From: JBGPNN01 sp041487495
GTDB lineage: Bacteria > Sysuimicrobiota > Sysuimicrobiia > Sysuimicrobiales > Humicultoraceae
Reading direction: 5' to 3'
Assembly: GCA_041487495.1 (NCBI GenBank)
Contig: JBGPNN010000136.1
Span: 1 to 9,215, forward strand
DNA: 9,215 nucleotides
Shown here: piece after piece, positions 1 to 6,781 of the stretch
How the letters are laid out: every line of letters begins with the position of its first letter
Position numbering within the stretch: the first letter of the stretch is position 1
Translations under genes and position numbers: made by a program
Notes under the pieces: model-generated
Database searches by the model: none
Told to the model about the DNA's origin: nothing
The model's input: the letters and a program-made list of their open reading frames with translations, nothing else

Positions 1-777
1 CAACTGCTTCATCTGGCGGACTAGGTTCAACCCGTCCGGCGGCGTGGGGACACCGAACACGGCCTCGGCACCGGCGGCTTTGGCGCGCAGGATGTTGTCG
101 GAGAAGTCGCGCGCGCCGATCGCGTACTCTTCGATGGCGACGGCGCTATAGCCGAACTCCTTCGCGCGCGTCGCCCAGAGGCCGCCAATTTCCTCGCCCC
201 AGTCGGTCCGTTCCTTGAAGATGGCAATCCGCTTTGGCCGCTGGGCATCGGGGAGTGTACCGTTCAAGAATAGGTAGGTTTCCTTGACAAGATCGGGGGA
301 TTTCGGGAATGGGCTGAACAGATATTTGAAGCCCTGCTGGTGGATCTTGTGCAGGGCGAACGCGACCCCCAGGTAGGGAACCTTGTTCTTCTCGGCGATT
401 GACGCGGCCGCGGCGTGCAGGTCGCTGCCGAACCCGCCCAGGTAGGCCGTGACCCGATCGCTCGCGAACAGCGTCTCGAGCCGGGCCACGGTCTTGGTGG
501 CATCCGATTCGTCGTCCAACAGTACCAGTGCGAGCGGCAGCTTCCGGTTGAACTCCTGTACCATCACCCCGCCCGCACGGTTGATGTCCTCGACGGCGAA
601 CTCATAGCCCGCCTTCACCTGCGCGCCGCCGCCAGCATAGCGCCCGGTCAGCGGCACCACCGCACCGACTTTAATGCTCAAAGGCGCCTGCGCGACGCCT
701 GGCGCGGCGCCCGGACCCACGGCCAGCGCTACCAACACCAGCACGCTGACAATCATCACCGCGATGCCTGTCTTCAT
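1..777 (-). CDS. ABC transporter substrate-binding protein, branched-chain amino acid (HAAT/LivK) type, C-terminus beyond window
   Basis: This is the N-terminal 259 codons of a periplasmic-binding-protein type 1 (Peripla_BP_6) solute receptor; the frame stays open to base 1 and the family is usually near 400 residues. Residues 1-31 are a Sec signal peptide (Lys3, hydrophobic core about 5-20, likely cleavage after AQA). The mature start KVGAVVPLTGRYAGGG is the hallmark first strand and ligand loop of LivK-like receptors, followed by AGYEFAVEDINRAGG and a GGFGSD loop near 114-119. An AGGAGG Shine-Dalgarno at 785-790 lies 7 bases from ATG777, fixing the start. It follows the CoA ligase after a 54-base gap on the same strand, so it is probably the last visible gene of the same operon. 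Such receptors serve amino acids but also aromatic acids (for example benzoate derivatives). Aromatic acid uptake is inferred from context only; the family call is firm. Confidence 0.9.
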   Translation of the reverse strand, partial: MKTGIAVMIVSVLVLVALAVGPGAAPGVAQAPLSIKVGAVVPLTGRYAGGGAQVKAGYEFAVEDINRAGGVMVQEFNRKLPLALVLLDDESDATKTVARLETLFASDRVTAYLGGFGSDLHAAAASIAEKNKVPYLGVAFALHKIHQQGFKYLFSPFPKSPDLVKETYLFLNGTLPDAQRPKRIAIFKERTDWGEEIGGLWATRAKEFGYSAVAIEEYAIGARDFSDNILRAKAAGAEAVFGVPTPPDGLNLVRQMKQL

Positions 778-831
778 CTGATTTCCTCCTAGTCGATGCG
801 CGACTCGTCCCGGTACATCACCCCACGTCCA

Positions 832-2172
832 TCAGGGTATCGTACATCGATCCGTGCGCACCACTCGTTTCGCCTTCAGTTCGAACCGCGGCAGCGTCCC
901 GGCCGAGATCGCGGCCGTCTCGACCCGGAGCCCAAAGGTCCGTCGGACATCTTCGGCAACCGTCGCGACGATCCGCTCGCAGGTCTCGCGGCTGTGCGCC
1001 GCTTCGTCGATCTCCAGCAGGATCCTGATCTCGTTCAACTCATCGCGCCGGAATACCTCGACGCGGAACTCGTCGACGGCGGACTGGCGGCGAACGATGT
1101 CCTCGATCACGCTGGGAAACACGTTGACGCCGCGGACGATGAGCATGTCGTCAACGCGGCCCAGGATCCCACCCTCGGCACGCGCGAACGTGCGGCCGCA
1201 CGCGCAGGGCGCGGGATTCAGGCGGACCAGGTCGCCGGTCCGATAGCGGATGACCGGCGATCCCCGGCGTCCCAGGTTCGTGACCACCAGTTCGCCCTGG
1301 CCGTCCGGCGCAGGCGTGCCCGTCAGCGGATCGATCACCTCGCAGATGAACTCGCTCTCATTGAGGTGCGGGCCGCCGGGCTGCACGATGCACTCGAAAC
1401 CGAGCGCCCCCACCTCGGTCATGCCACAGTGGTCGAAGCAGCGAGCGCCCCACGATTCCTCGATACGCCGCTTGGTCCCCGGGATGTTCGCGCCGGGCTC
1501 GCCGGCATGGATCGTCACGCGGATCCCCGTGGCGGCCGGGTCCATCCCTTGTTCCCTGCCAACCTGGGCCAATCGCAGCGCGTACGAGGGCGTGCACACG
1601 AGCACCGTGGCGCCGGTATCCAAGAGCGTCTTCAGGCGGAGCACCGAATCCTGGCCGCCCCCGGGGATGCTGAGGGCGCCCAGTCGCGTCGCCGCGTCGA
1701 ACCCCGCCCAAAAGCCGATGAACGGGCCGAACGAAAACGGAAAGAAGATGCGATCTTCGGGGCCGACGCCCGCCGCGCGGTAGACAAACTGCCAGCAGCG
1801 GGTCCACCAATCCCAGGAGTCGGGTGTATCCAGCCAGCGCAGCGGCCGGCCGGTGGTCCCCGACGTCATGTGGAAGCGGCTGTAGCGCTCGACCGGGTAG
1901 GTCAGCACCGTGCCAAAGGGCGGGTGGATCTGCTGATCGTCGATCAATTCCTGTTTGGTGGTAAAGGGGAGGCGGCGGAAATCCTCGAGCGACCTGATGG
2001 CCGTCACCTCGCCGCTCCCGGCGTCCTTCCACTTGTTCTGGTAGAAGACGTTGTGCGCGGCGACCTCGGCGAGCAGCGCTTTGAGTTTATCGAGTTGAAG
2101 ACGCTGGAGGGCCGGCGGGCCGAGAGTTTCCAGCTCACGCTCGAAGAAGGGCACCTCGGTGGAAACCCCCAC
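832..2172 (-). CDS. PaaK-type (phenylacetate-CoA ligase family) AMP-forming aryl-CoA ligase
   Basis: Adenylate-forming ligase that would activate a carboxylic acid with ATP and CoA through an acyl-AMP. With the GTG start at 2172 it has 446 residues, normal for PaaK (about 430-450). Visible motifs are the ATP P-loop TSGTTGRP at about 103-110, HAGEPG at about 222-227, the adenine loop DHCGMTE at 247-253, the YRTGDL hinge region at 310-315, a CACGR metal-like knuckle at 323-327, GRVDDMLIVRGVNVFP at 338-353, and the C-terminal LPRFELKAKR, whose lysine is the expected catalytic one. The start is uncertain: a TTG at 2208 would overlap mazF by 32 bases, while GTG2172 begins 4 bases after the mazF stop behind a weak AGGTGA. 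The phenylacetate family activates phenylacetate and other aryl or cinnamate-like acids. Next to an HcrCAB-like reductase the likely substrate is a hydroxylated aromatic acid such as 4-hydroxybenzoate, but this is inference. Confidence 0.92.
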   Translation of the reverse strand: MGVSTEVPFFERELETLGPPALQRLQLDKLKALLAEVAAHNVFYQNKWKDAGSGEVTAIRSLEDFRRLPFTTKQELIDDQQIHPPFGTVLTYPVERYSRFHMTSGTTGRPLRWLDTPDSWDWWTRCWQFVYRAAGVGPEDRIFFPFSFGPFIGFWAGFDAATRLGALSIPGGGQDSVLRLKTLLDTGATVLVCTPSYALRLAQVGREQGMDPAATGIRVTIHAGEPGANIPGTKRRIEESWGARCFDHCGMTEVGALGFECIVQPGGPHLNESEFICEVIDPLTGTPAPDGQGELVVTNLGRRGSPVIRYRTGDLVRLNPAPCACGRTFARAEGGILGRVDDMLIVRGVNVFPSVIEDIVRRQSAVDEFRVEVFRRDELNEIRILLEIDEAAHSRETCERIVATVAEDVRRTFGLRVETAAISAGTLPRFELKAKRVVRTDRCTIP

Positions 2173-2176
2173 GCTG

Positions 2177-2506
2177 CTAGGCTTCACCTGTCGATAGCAG
2201 GGTGCCAAGTTTGCCGAGGACCTCCAGAACCTCCCCTTCGGGGAGACGCGCTGCGAATGCCGCCCGCCCCGCGCGCCAGTCTAGGCTCTTGACCCGATCC
2301 GATAGCACGACGCCGGTGAGCACGAGGCCATTCGGTATAGCCACCTCGAACGGGTAGCCTTTGACCTTGCTGGTAATGGGGCAAAGGAGCGCAAGGCCGA
2401 CCTTGCCGTTGTATTCCGCTGGGGAGAGAACCAGCGCCGGGCGCCGACCCGCCTGTTCTGCGAGCCAGACAATGTCCCCGCGCTGAGGTACGTAGCGCCG
2501 GGGCAT
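2177..2506 (-). CDS. mazF: MazF/PemK-family endoribonuclease toxin
   Basis: Sequence-specific mRNA-cleaving toxin of a type II toxin-antitoxin pair, 109 residues from ATG2506, the usual MazF length. It shows the full MazF signature: YVPQRGDIVWL at the N-terminus, EQAGRRPALVLSPAEYNG (conserved Arg of the active site), LCPITSKVKGYPFEV with the catalytic Thr-Ser region, and VLSDRVKSLDWR near residues 68-79. The ATG overlaps the mazE stop as TGATG and lies 7 bases after GGGAGG, so translation is coupled to the antitoxin; a TTG (2512) or GTG (2509) just upstream are less likely starts. No catalytic residue is obviously missing and the frame is intact, so it should be active unless bound by MazE. 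It lies between the reductase genes and the CoA ligase, an unusual place for a toxin pair. Confidence 0.95.
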   Translation of the reverse strand: MPRRYVPQRGDIVWLAEQAGRRPALVLSPAEYNGKVGLALLCPITSKVKGYPFEVAIPNGLVLTGVVLSDRVKSLDWRAGRAAFAARLPEGEVLEVLGKLGTLLSTGEA

Positions 2507-2748
2507 CACCAAACCTCCCGGCCGGCGGGTTCGCTGACATCGATCTCACTATGAAGATTCGACCTGGTGATCTTACTAAGAAGTTCGTCCAGACGATACC
2601 TACGGGCACGGATCGGTACGGCAACGAGCCGGCCTTCGGAAACGGAGACGTCGACAACCGTCCCGGCGTGCACTCCGGCGTCCTCCGCGAAGGGCTTGGG
2701 GATTCGTAGGGCAAGGCTGTTGCCCCACTTTTGAACGTGGACCCGCAT
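2506..2748 (-). CDS. mazE: MazE-family antitoxin (AbrB/SpoVT-type DNA-binding)
   Basis: Eighty-residue antitoxin. The N-terminal half (MRVHVQKWGNSLALRIPKP, residues 1-19) is the swapped-hairpin AbrB fold that binds DNA. The C-terminal tail (YRLDELLSKITRSNLHSEID through AGREVW) is the flexible MazF-binding segment typical of MazE. The start ATG2748 follows GGGAGG by 5 bases; a longer upstream open frame is excluded because it would run back through the promoter and the reductase gene. The protein should neutralise MazF and, as in the family, repress its own promoter. A sigma70-like promoter and a perfect inverted repeat lie 20-60 bases upstream (annotated separately). Local GC at its 3' end and promoter is about 50-52% by my count, below the surrounding catabolic genes, consistent with acquisition as a cassette. 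Confidence 0.94.
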   Translation of the reverse strand: MRVHVQKWGNSLALRIPKPFAEDAGVHAGTVVDVSVSEGRLVAVPIRARRYRLDELLSKITRSNLHSEIDVSEPAGREVW

Positions 2749-2766
2749 CGGCGCCTCCCGTCGTGT

Positions 2767-2785
2767 GTATCTACAAAGAAGATAC
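2767..2785. promoter_or_regulatory. Inverted repeat over the mazEF -10 box, candidate MazE/MazEF operator
   Basis: A perfect inverted repeat, GTATCT-N7-AGATAC, overlaps the -10 hexamer and the predicted transcription start of the mazEF promoter. MazE antitoxins of the AbrB fold usually bind palindromes overlapping their own promoter, so this is a natural operator candidate. The repeat is seen directly; the function is inferred. Confidence 0.5.
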
Positions 2786-2807
2786 TCCAGGACACGATCG
2801 GTGTCAA
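2779..2807 (-). promoter_or_regulatory. Sigma70-like promoter of mazEF
   Basis: Read on the minus strand: a perfect -35 TTGACA (2802-2807), a 17-base spacer and -10 TATCTT (2779-2784, 4 of 6 matches). The predicted start near 2772 gives a leader of about 24 bases to mazE ATG2748. It implies that mazEF, and the ligase and binding-protein genes after it, can be transcribed independently of the IclR-hcr promoter. Confidence 0.65.
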
Positions 2808-2823
2808 TCCATGCCGCGCTTTC

Positions 2824-2856
2824 AGCGGCGCCACCGAGGCTCGCCTGGGAGCCGCT
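2824..2856. repeat. Nested inverted repeat (hairpin) at the 3' end of the FAD subunit gene
   Basis: Outer arms AGCGGC (2824-2829) and GCCGCT (2851-2856) enclose an inner pair GGCTC (2838-2842) and GAGCC (2849-2853). Transcribed leftward, this could fold just at the stop codon of the FAD-subunit gene. No U-tract follows on the minus strand, so it is not a standard intrinsic terminator; it might stabilise the 3' end of the hcr message or partly attenuate readthrough into mazEF. In GC-rich DNA such arms can occur by chance. Confidence 0.3.
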
Positions 2857-3869
2857 CAGACATACGCGGGGGGCTCCTCCGCCGACAACCCGGCCAGTTC
2901 CTTCAGCGCCCGGGCCACGTACACTCGCACCATCTGCTTGCGATACGAAATCGTCAGGTCGGCATTGTCGAGGGGTCTGGCCGGCTTCCACGCTGCCTGC
3001 GCGGCGGCGTCGATCACCTCGGGAGTCAGTTGCTGCCCAACGAGGACCTCTTCCGCGCCGGCGGCCTCGACCGGCCGTGGCGCCACGGCCCCGAGCACCA
3101 CGCGCGCGTGCGTGCACGTCCCATCACCGTCCAGACGGACGGCCGCGGCCACGCCCAGAATCGGAAAGTCGATCGCCCCGCGCCGGCGCAACTTCCAGTA
3201 GGTCGTGCGCAGGCCATCGGTCGGCGGGATCATCACCTCGGCGAGCAGTTCGTCGGGCCGCTTCGACAGATACGCGATCCCATCGTCCTGGTACAGATCG
3301 CGGGCCGGGATCACCCGCTCACCCGTCGCGCTGACCAGGCGCACCCGCGCATCGAGCGCGATCGCCACGGGCGCCAGATCCGACGACGAGATCGCCCAGC
3401 ACCGATGACCGCCCGGCGCGACCCAGCAGACATCGCCGTCCTTCTTCATGCAGAAGCTGATCGACTTGCGCCACCAGAACGGCATGTTGTAGTAGTTGCA
3501 GCGCGTGTCGACCAGCAGGTTGCCACCCACGGTGCCCACGTTGCGGATCTGCGGGTTGGAGATCAGGCTCGCGGCGCGCGCGACGGCCGGGTAGTACGCG
3601 AGGACGGCAGGGTGGGTAGACACCCGCCGCAGCACCGTGCCGGCGCCGATGGTCAGCCCCGTGCGCTCGTCGCCACGGATGCCGCGCAGGTCGCGCAGCC
3701 CGCACAGGCCCACGAGCACCTTGGGTTCGAACTGGCGGCGCTTCATGTTGGGATACAGATCGGTGCCGCCCGCGACGGCCATCGCATCGGGGCCGCCTTC
3801 GGCCAGCATCCGCGCCGCCTCACCGAGCGTGTGCGGCGACAGATACGTAAAAGGCGGCAGCCGCATCAT
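2856..3869 (-). CDS. hcrB: 4-hydroxybenzoyl-CoA reductase beta (FAD, extra [4Fe-4S]) subunit, HcrB/HbaD type
   Basis: Flavoprotein subunit of a xanthine-oxidase-family molybdoenzyme, 337 residues from ATG3869. The FAD-binding loops are visible as AVAGGTDLYPN near 31-41 and NPQIRNVGTVGGNLL at about 105-119. Between the FAD and C-terminal domains lies an insertion with Cys124, Cys140, Cys148 and Cys157 (C-x15-C-x7-C-x8-C) and the segment NYYNMPFWWR. From memory, the same four-cysteine spacing binds the additional low-potential [4Fe-4S] cluster in Thauera aromatica HcrB (Cys122, 138, 146, 155). That cluster feeds electrons, usually from ferredoxin, toward the Mo site so that the aromatic ring can be reductively dehydroxylated; CoxM and XdhB subunits lack it. 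The start shares an ATGA overlap with the large-subunit stop and follows AAGGTGA by about 8 bases; GTG3890 is an alternative. The exact substrate is not proven by sequence, but the subunit class is clear. Confidence 0.92.
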   Translation of the reverse strand: MMRLPPFTYLSPHTLGEAARMLAEGGPDAMAVAGGTDLYPNMKRRQFEPKVLVGLCGLRDLRGIRGDERTGLTIGAGTVLRRVSTHPAVLAYYPAVARAASLISNPQIRNVGTVGGNLLVDTRCNYYNMPFWWRKSISFCMKKDGDVCWVAPGGHRCWAISSSDLAPVAIALDARVRLVSATGERVIPARDLYQDDGIAYLSKRPDELLAEVMIPPTDGLRTTYWKLRRRGAIDFPILGVAAAVRLDGDGTCTHARVVLGAVAPRPVEAAGAEEVLVGQQLTPEVIDAAAQAAWKPARPLDNADLTISYRKQMVRVYVARALKELAGLSAEEPPAYV

Positions 3870-6250
3870 CTGACGGTCACCTTCTGCCACCCGGGCGGCA
3901 ACTCGACACGGATCGGATCTTTGAACGTGATCGCGGGAATCTCTTTGGGTCCCACGCGGCCCGCGCCGCCTTTGCGTTTGTCGGCGAGCGCGGCGAGGAC
4001 CTTGTCCGGCGTGATGGGAATCTCGTCGATTCGCACGCCCAGGGCATCGTAGACCGCGTTCGCGACCGCGGGGATCACGGGCAGCAGCGGCCCCTGGCCC
4101 GCCTCTTTCGCGCCGAATGGCCCCTCGGGGTCGATCGATTCCACGATGAAGGTGTGCATCTCGGGCGTCTCGAGGGTCGTCGGGCTCTTGTATTCGAGGA
4201 TGGAGGGGAACTTGTGCACGCCGCGGCGGAAGGTTTGCTCTTCCATCAAGACCTCACCGAGCGCCATGTAGACGCTGCCCTCGACCTGTCCTTCGACCAG
4301 CAGCGGGTTGATGGCCCGCCCTACGTCGTGCGCGATCCAGACCTTCTCGACGACGACTTCCCCGGTCTCGGGGTCGCAGCTCACTTCGGCCACGCAGGCG
4401 GAATAACTGTACGCGGGCGATGGTCCGACGCCCGAGCCTTTGTACGGACCCGACAGTTTGGGTGGCCGGTAACTGCCGGTGCTCGCGAGCAATCCGAGGC
4501 GGGCCTCCGCCGCGCGGATCGCGTCCACCCAGGTGAGCCCGCGCTCGGGTGTCTCCCGCACGAAGATGCGGCGCCCGCGGGCCACGAGGAGGTCCGCGGC
4601 CACCTGCAGTTTCTCGGCGACGGCCTGGAAGATCATCTCCCGCATGTTCTGCGCCGCGGTGAGCGCCGCGTTGCCGGCCATGAACGTCACCCGGCTGGAG
4701 TACGACCCCAGGTCGATGGGGGTCAGGTCGGTGTCGGCGGTTACCAGCTTGATGTCGGAGGGCTCGATCCCCAGCACTTCCGCCACGGTGTAAGCCAACA
4801 CCGAATCCGACCCCTGACCGATGTCGACGGCCATGGAGTAGACCGTCACGCCGCCCCCGCGGTCGATCTTGATCTGGACTTCGGATTGCGGCATGTCGTT
4901 CCAGTAAATGGGCAGCCCGGCGCCGCACATGTAGGCGCTGACGCCGAACCCCACCCCTTTGCCGTGCGGTAGACGGCCGCGTTTCGCGAGATAGCCCGAC
5001 GCCTCCACGACCTTGTCGATACACTCGCGCAGCCCGCAACTGGTGATGCGCAGATAGTTGACGGTCGTCGAGAATGGCTCGACTAGGTTACGCCGCCGCA
5101 GCTCGACCGGATCGAGACCCAGATCGTCGGCCACTTTATCCAGATGGCACTCCAGGGCAAACCTCGGCTGGGGCGTCCCGTGCCCGCGCTTGGGGCCGCA
5201 GGGCGGTTTGTTGGTGAAGACGCGCAGGCCGTCGAACTTGTAACGCGGGATCTTGTACGTGGTGGTCTGCAGCGCGCCGGTATAGTACGTGCTGGCGACC
5301 CCGTAACTGCCATAGGCCCCGCCGTCCAGGAACGACTTGAAGTGCATCGCGGTGATGCGTCCGTCGCGCGTGAAGCCGGTCTTGATCCACATGAGTACCG
5401 GATGCCGGCCCCGGTGGATGTAGAAGACCTCTTCGCGCGTGCACGTGATCTTCACCGGGCGGCCGGTGACCATCGACAGTTTGGCCGCCGCAATCTCGTG
5501 CGAGAACGGATCGGTCTTGCCGCCAAAGCCGCCCCCGACCGGCGTGGCGATCACGCGGATCTGGCTGGCAGGGTATTCCAGCACCTTCTCCAACGCGCGG
5601 TGGACATAGTGCGGCGTCTGCGTCGACGACCAGACCGTCAGTTTGCCGTCGGCGTCATACGACGCGACGGCCACGTGCTGCTCCATCGGCAGATGGTTGC
5701 TGCCTTCGAAGAAGAACCGGTCCTCGCGGACGTACGCGGCCTCCGCAAACCCTTCGTCGACGTCGCCGAACTCCAACGCCACCATCCGGTGGATGTTTGG
5801 GCCGTCGCCATAGTCGTGGATGCGTACGTCCTGCTGCTTGAGGGCTTCAGGGATCGACATAATAGTAGGAAGCGGCTCGTAATCTACATCGATCAACTCG
5901 AGCGCGCGTTCGGCGGTCTCCTCATCGATCGCCGCGACGGCCGCCACCGGATCACCGACGAAGCGGACCTTGTGGACCGCCAGTGTTTCTTCATCCTGGC
6001 TGACGGGCAGGATCCCGAACTTGATGGGCAGGTCCTTGCCGGTGAGCACAGCATAGACGCCCGGTAGGGCCTCCGCGCGGCTGGTGTCGATGCGTTTGAT
6101 CAGGGCGTGGGCGTGGACGCTGCGCAGCAATCGAGCGTAAAGCATCCGGGGCAGGTTGAGGTCGTCGGCGAACTTCGTCTGCCCGAAGCACTTGGCCAAC
6201 GCATTGACGCCGGGCAGCGGCTTGCCGATGACCGAGAACTCGTCCGCCAC
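3866..6250 (-). CDS. hcrA: 4-hydroxybenzoyl-CoA reductase alpha (molybdopterin cytosine dinucleotide) subunit, HcrA/HbaC type
   Basis: Catalytic molybdenum subunit of the xanthine oxidase family, 794 residues from GTG6250 (Thauera HcrA is about 770). The N-terminal a/b hammerhead domain spans about 8-130 (CFGQTKFADDL, VRFVGDPVAAVAA). The Mo-cofactor domains then show GGGFGGKTD at 239-247, CGPKRGHGTPQPRFALE at 351-367, VDIGQGSDS at 475-483 and GPFGAKEAGQGPL at 710-722. Glu716 in the last motif is the expected active-site glutamate. The AYxCSFR loop of form I CO dehydrogenase is absent at the 351-358 position, which argues against CoxL. With the [4Fe-4S] FAD subunit next door, the expected reaction is removal of the para hydroxyl of 4-hydroxybenzoyl-CoA to give benzoyl-CoA in the cytoplasm. 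GTG6250 begins 2 bases after the small-subunit stop, with GAGGGGGAG just upstream; the 40 extra residues of the longer open frame overlap the small subunit and look non-coding. Its 3' end overlaps the FAD-subunit start by 4 bases. Confidence 0.92.
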   Translation of the reverse strand: MADEFSVIGKPLPGVNALAKCFGQTKFADDLNLPRMLYARLLRSVHAHALIKRIDTSRAEALPGVYAVLTGKDLPIKFGILPVSQDEETLAVHKVRFVGDPVAAVAAIDEETAERALELIDVDYEPLPTIMSIPEALKQQDVRIHDYGDGPNIHRMVALEFGDVDEGFAEAAYVREDRFFFEGSNHLPMEQHVAVASYDADGKLTVWSSTQTPHYVHRALEKVLEYPASQIRVIATPVGGGFGGKTDPFSHEIAAAKLSMVTGRPVKITCTREEVFYIHRGRHPVLMWIKTGFTRDGRITAMHFKSFLDGGAYGSYGVASTYYTGALQTTTYKIPRYKFDGLRVFTNKPPCGPKRGHGTPQPRFALECHLDKVADDLGLDPVELRRRNLVEPFSTTVNYLRITSCGLRECIDKVVEASGYLAKRGRLPHGKGVGFGVSAYMCGAGLPIYWNDMPQSEVQIKIDRGGGVTVYSMAVDIGQGSDSVLAYTVAEVLGIEPSDIKLVTADTDLTPIDLGSYSSRVTFMAGNAALTAAQNMREMIFQAVAEKLQVAADLLVARGRRIFVRETPERGLTWVDAIRAAEARLGLLASTGSYRPPKLSGPYKGSGVGPSPAYSYSACVAEVSCDPETGEVVVEKVWIAHDVGRAINPLLVEGQVEGSVYMALGEVLMEEQTFRRGVHKFPSILEYKSPTTLETPEMHTFIVESIDPEGPFGAKEAGQGPLLPVIPAVANAVYDALGVRIDEIPITPDKVLAALADKRKGGAGRVGPKEIPAITFKDPIRVELPPGWQKVTVR

Positions 6251-6252
6251 GG

Positions 6253-6780
6253 CTACTCCCCCTCTCCGTCGCCAGTGACCCGACCGGCCACGGCTGGGGC
6301 GCCCCGGCTCTGTCGCATCCGCCCAGCGGCAAGTTCGACGGCCTCGAAGATTTTCACGTAGCCGGTGCACCGGCAGAGGTTCCCCGACAGCGCGTGTTTG
6401 ATCTCATCGAGCGCCGGCGCGGGCTTCTCGTCGAGCAGCGCCATCGCCGCCAGCAAAATCCCCGGGGTGCAGTAGCCGCACTGCGCGGCCCCGAGATCGG
6501 CGAACGCCACCTGCAGCGGGTGAGCCTTGCCGTCCTGCGCCATCCCCTCGATGGTTGTGACCTCGCGGTCCTGAATTTCAATGGGCAGCGTGATGCACGA
6601 CAGCCAAGGTTCGCCGTCGACAAGCACCGTGCACGTGCCACATTCCCCCAATTCACAGCCGTGCTTGGTTCCGGTGAGATTCATGTCCTCGCGCAGGACT
6701 TCGAGCAGGGTCTTGTGGACGGGGACCGCCACCTCGTGGCGCTCACCGTTCACGTGTAGCGTGAGCAGTCGCTTTGCCAT
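6253..6780 (-). CDS. hcrC: 4-hydroxybenzoyl-CoA reductase gamma (2x[2Fe-2S]) subunit, HcrC/HbaB type
   Basis: Small iron-sulfur subunit, 175 residues, which passes electrons between the FAD subunit and the Mo site. The plant-type ferredoxin domain holds the first cluster in CELGECGTC plus a later Cys (Cys42, 47, 50, 62). The four-helix domain holds the second in CGYC (Cys101, 104) and CRC (Cys136, 138), followed by TGYVKIFEAVE. All eight ligands are present. The length slightly exceeds the roughly 160 residues of Thauera HcrC because of a Gly/Arg/Glu-rich tail after residue 155. ATG6780 follows GGGAGG by 5 bases and lies 1 base after the regulator's TAA stop, so the reductase genes are co-transcribed with the regulator. 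A longer frame reaching 7032 overlaps the regulator and is rejected. By itself the subunit is common to all xanthine-oxidase-family enzymes; the specific name rests on the adjoining FAD subunit. Confidence 0.93.
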   Translation of the reverse strand: MAKRLLTLHVNGERHEVAVPVHKTLLEVLREDMNLTGTKHGCELGECGTCTVLVDGEPWLSCITLPIEIQDREVTTIEGMAQDGKAHPLQVAFADLGAAQCGYCTPGILLAAMALLDEKPAPALDEIKHALSGNLCRCTGYVKIFEAVELAAGRMRQSRGAPAVAGRVTGDGEGE

Positions 6781-6781
6781 C

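Noticed and set aside
796..2292. Long open frame of about 498 codons on the plus strand
   Set aside because: It is antisense to the CoA ligase and part of mazF; the translation is Arg/Asp/Ala/His-rich without recognisable motifs, as expected of mirrored GC-rich coding DNA.
2506..3117. Extended MazE frame of 203 residues
   Set aside because: It would run through the mazEF promoter and the end of hcrB; the MazE family starts at the MRVHVQKWGNS motif, with its own Shine-Dalgarno.
2763..4052. Open frame of about 429 codons on the plus strand
   Set aside because: Antisense to the FAD subunit and the 3' end of the large subunit, which have full family motifs; its composition is low-complexity Arg/His/Gly/Ala, with no ribosome site.
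3866..6250. Large subunit as aerobic CO dehydrogenase CoxL
   Set aside because: The AYxCSFR active-site loop of form I CoxL is not at the expected position (CGPKRGHG instead), and the partner FAD subunit carries the HcrB-type four-cysteine insertion.
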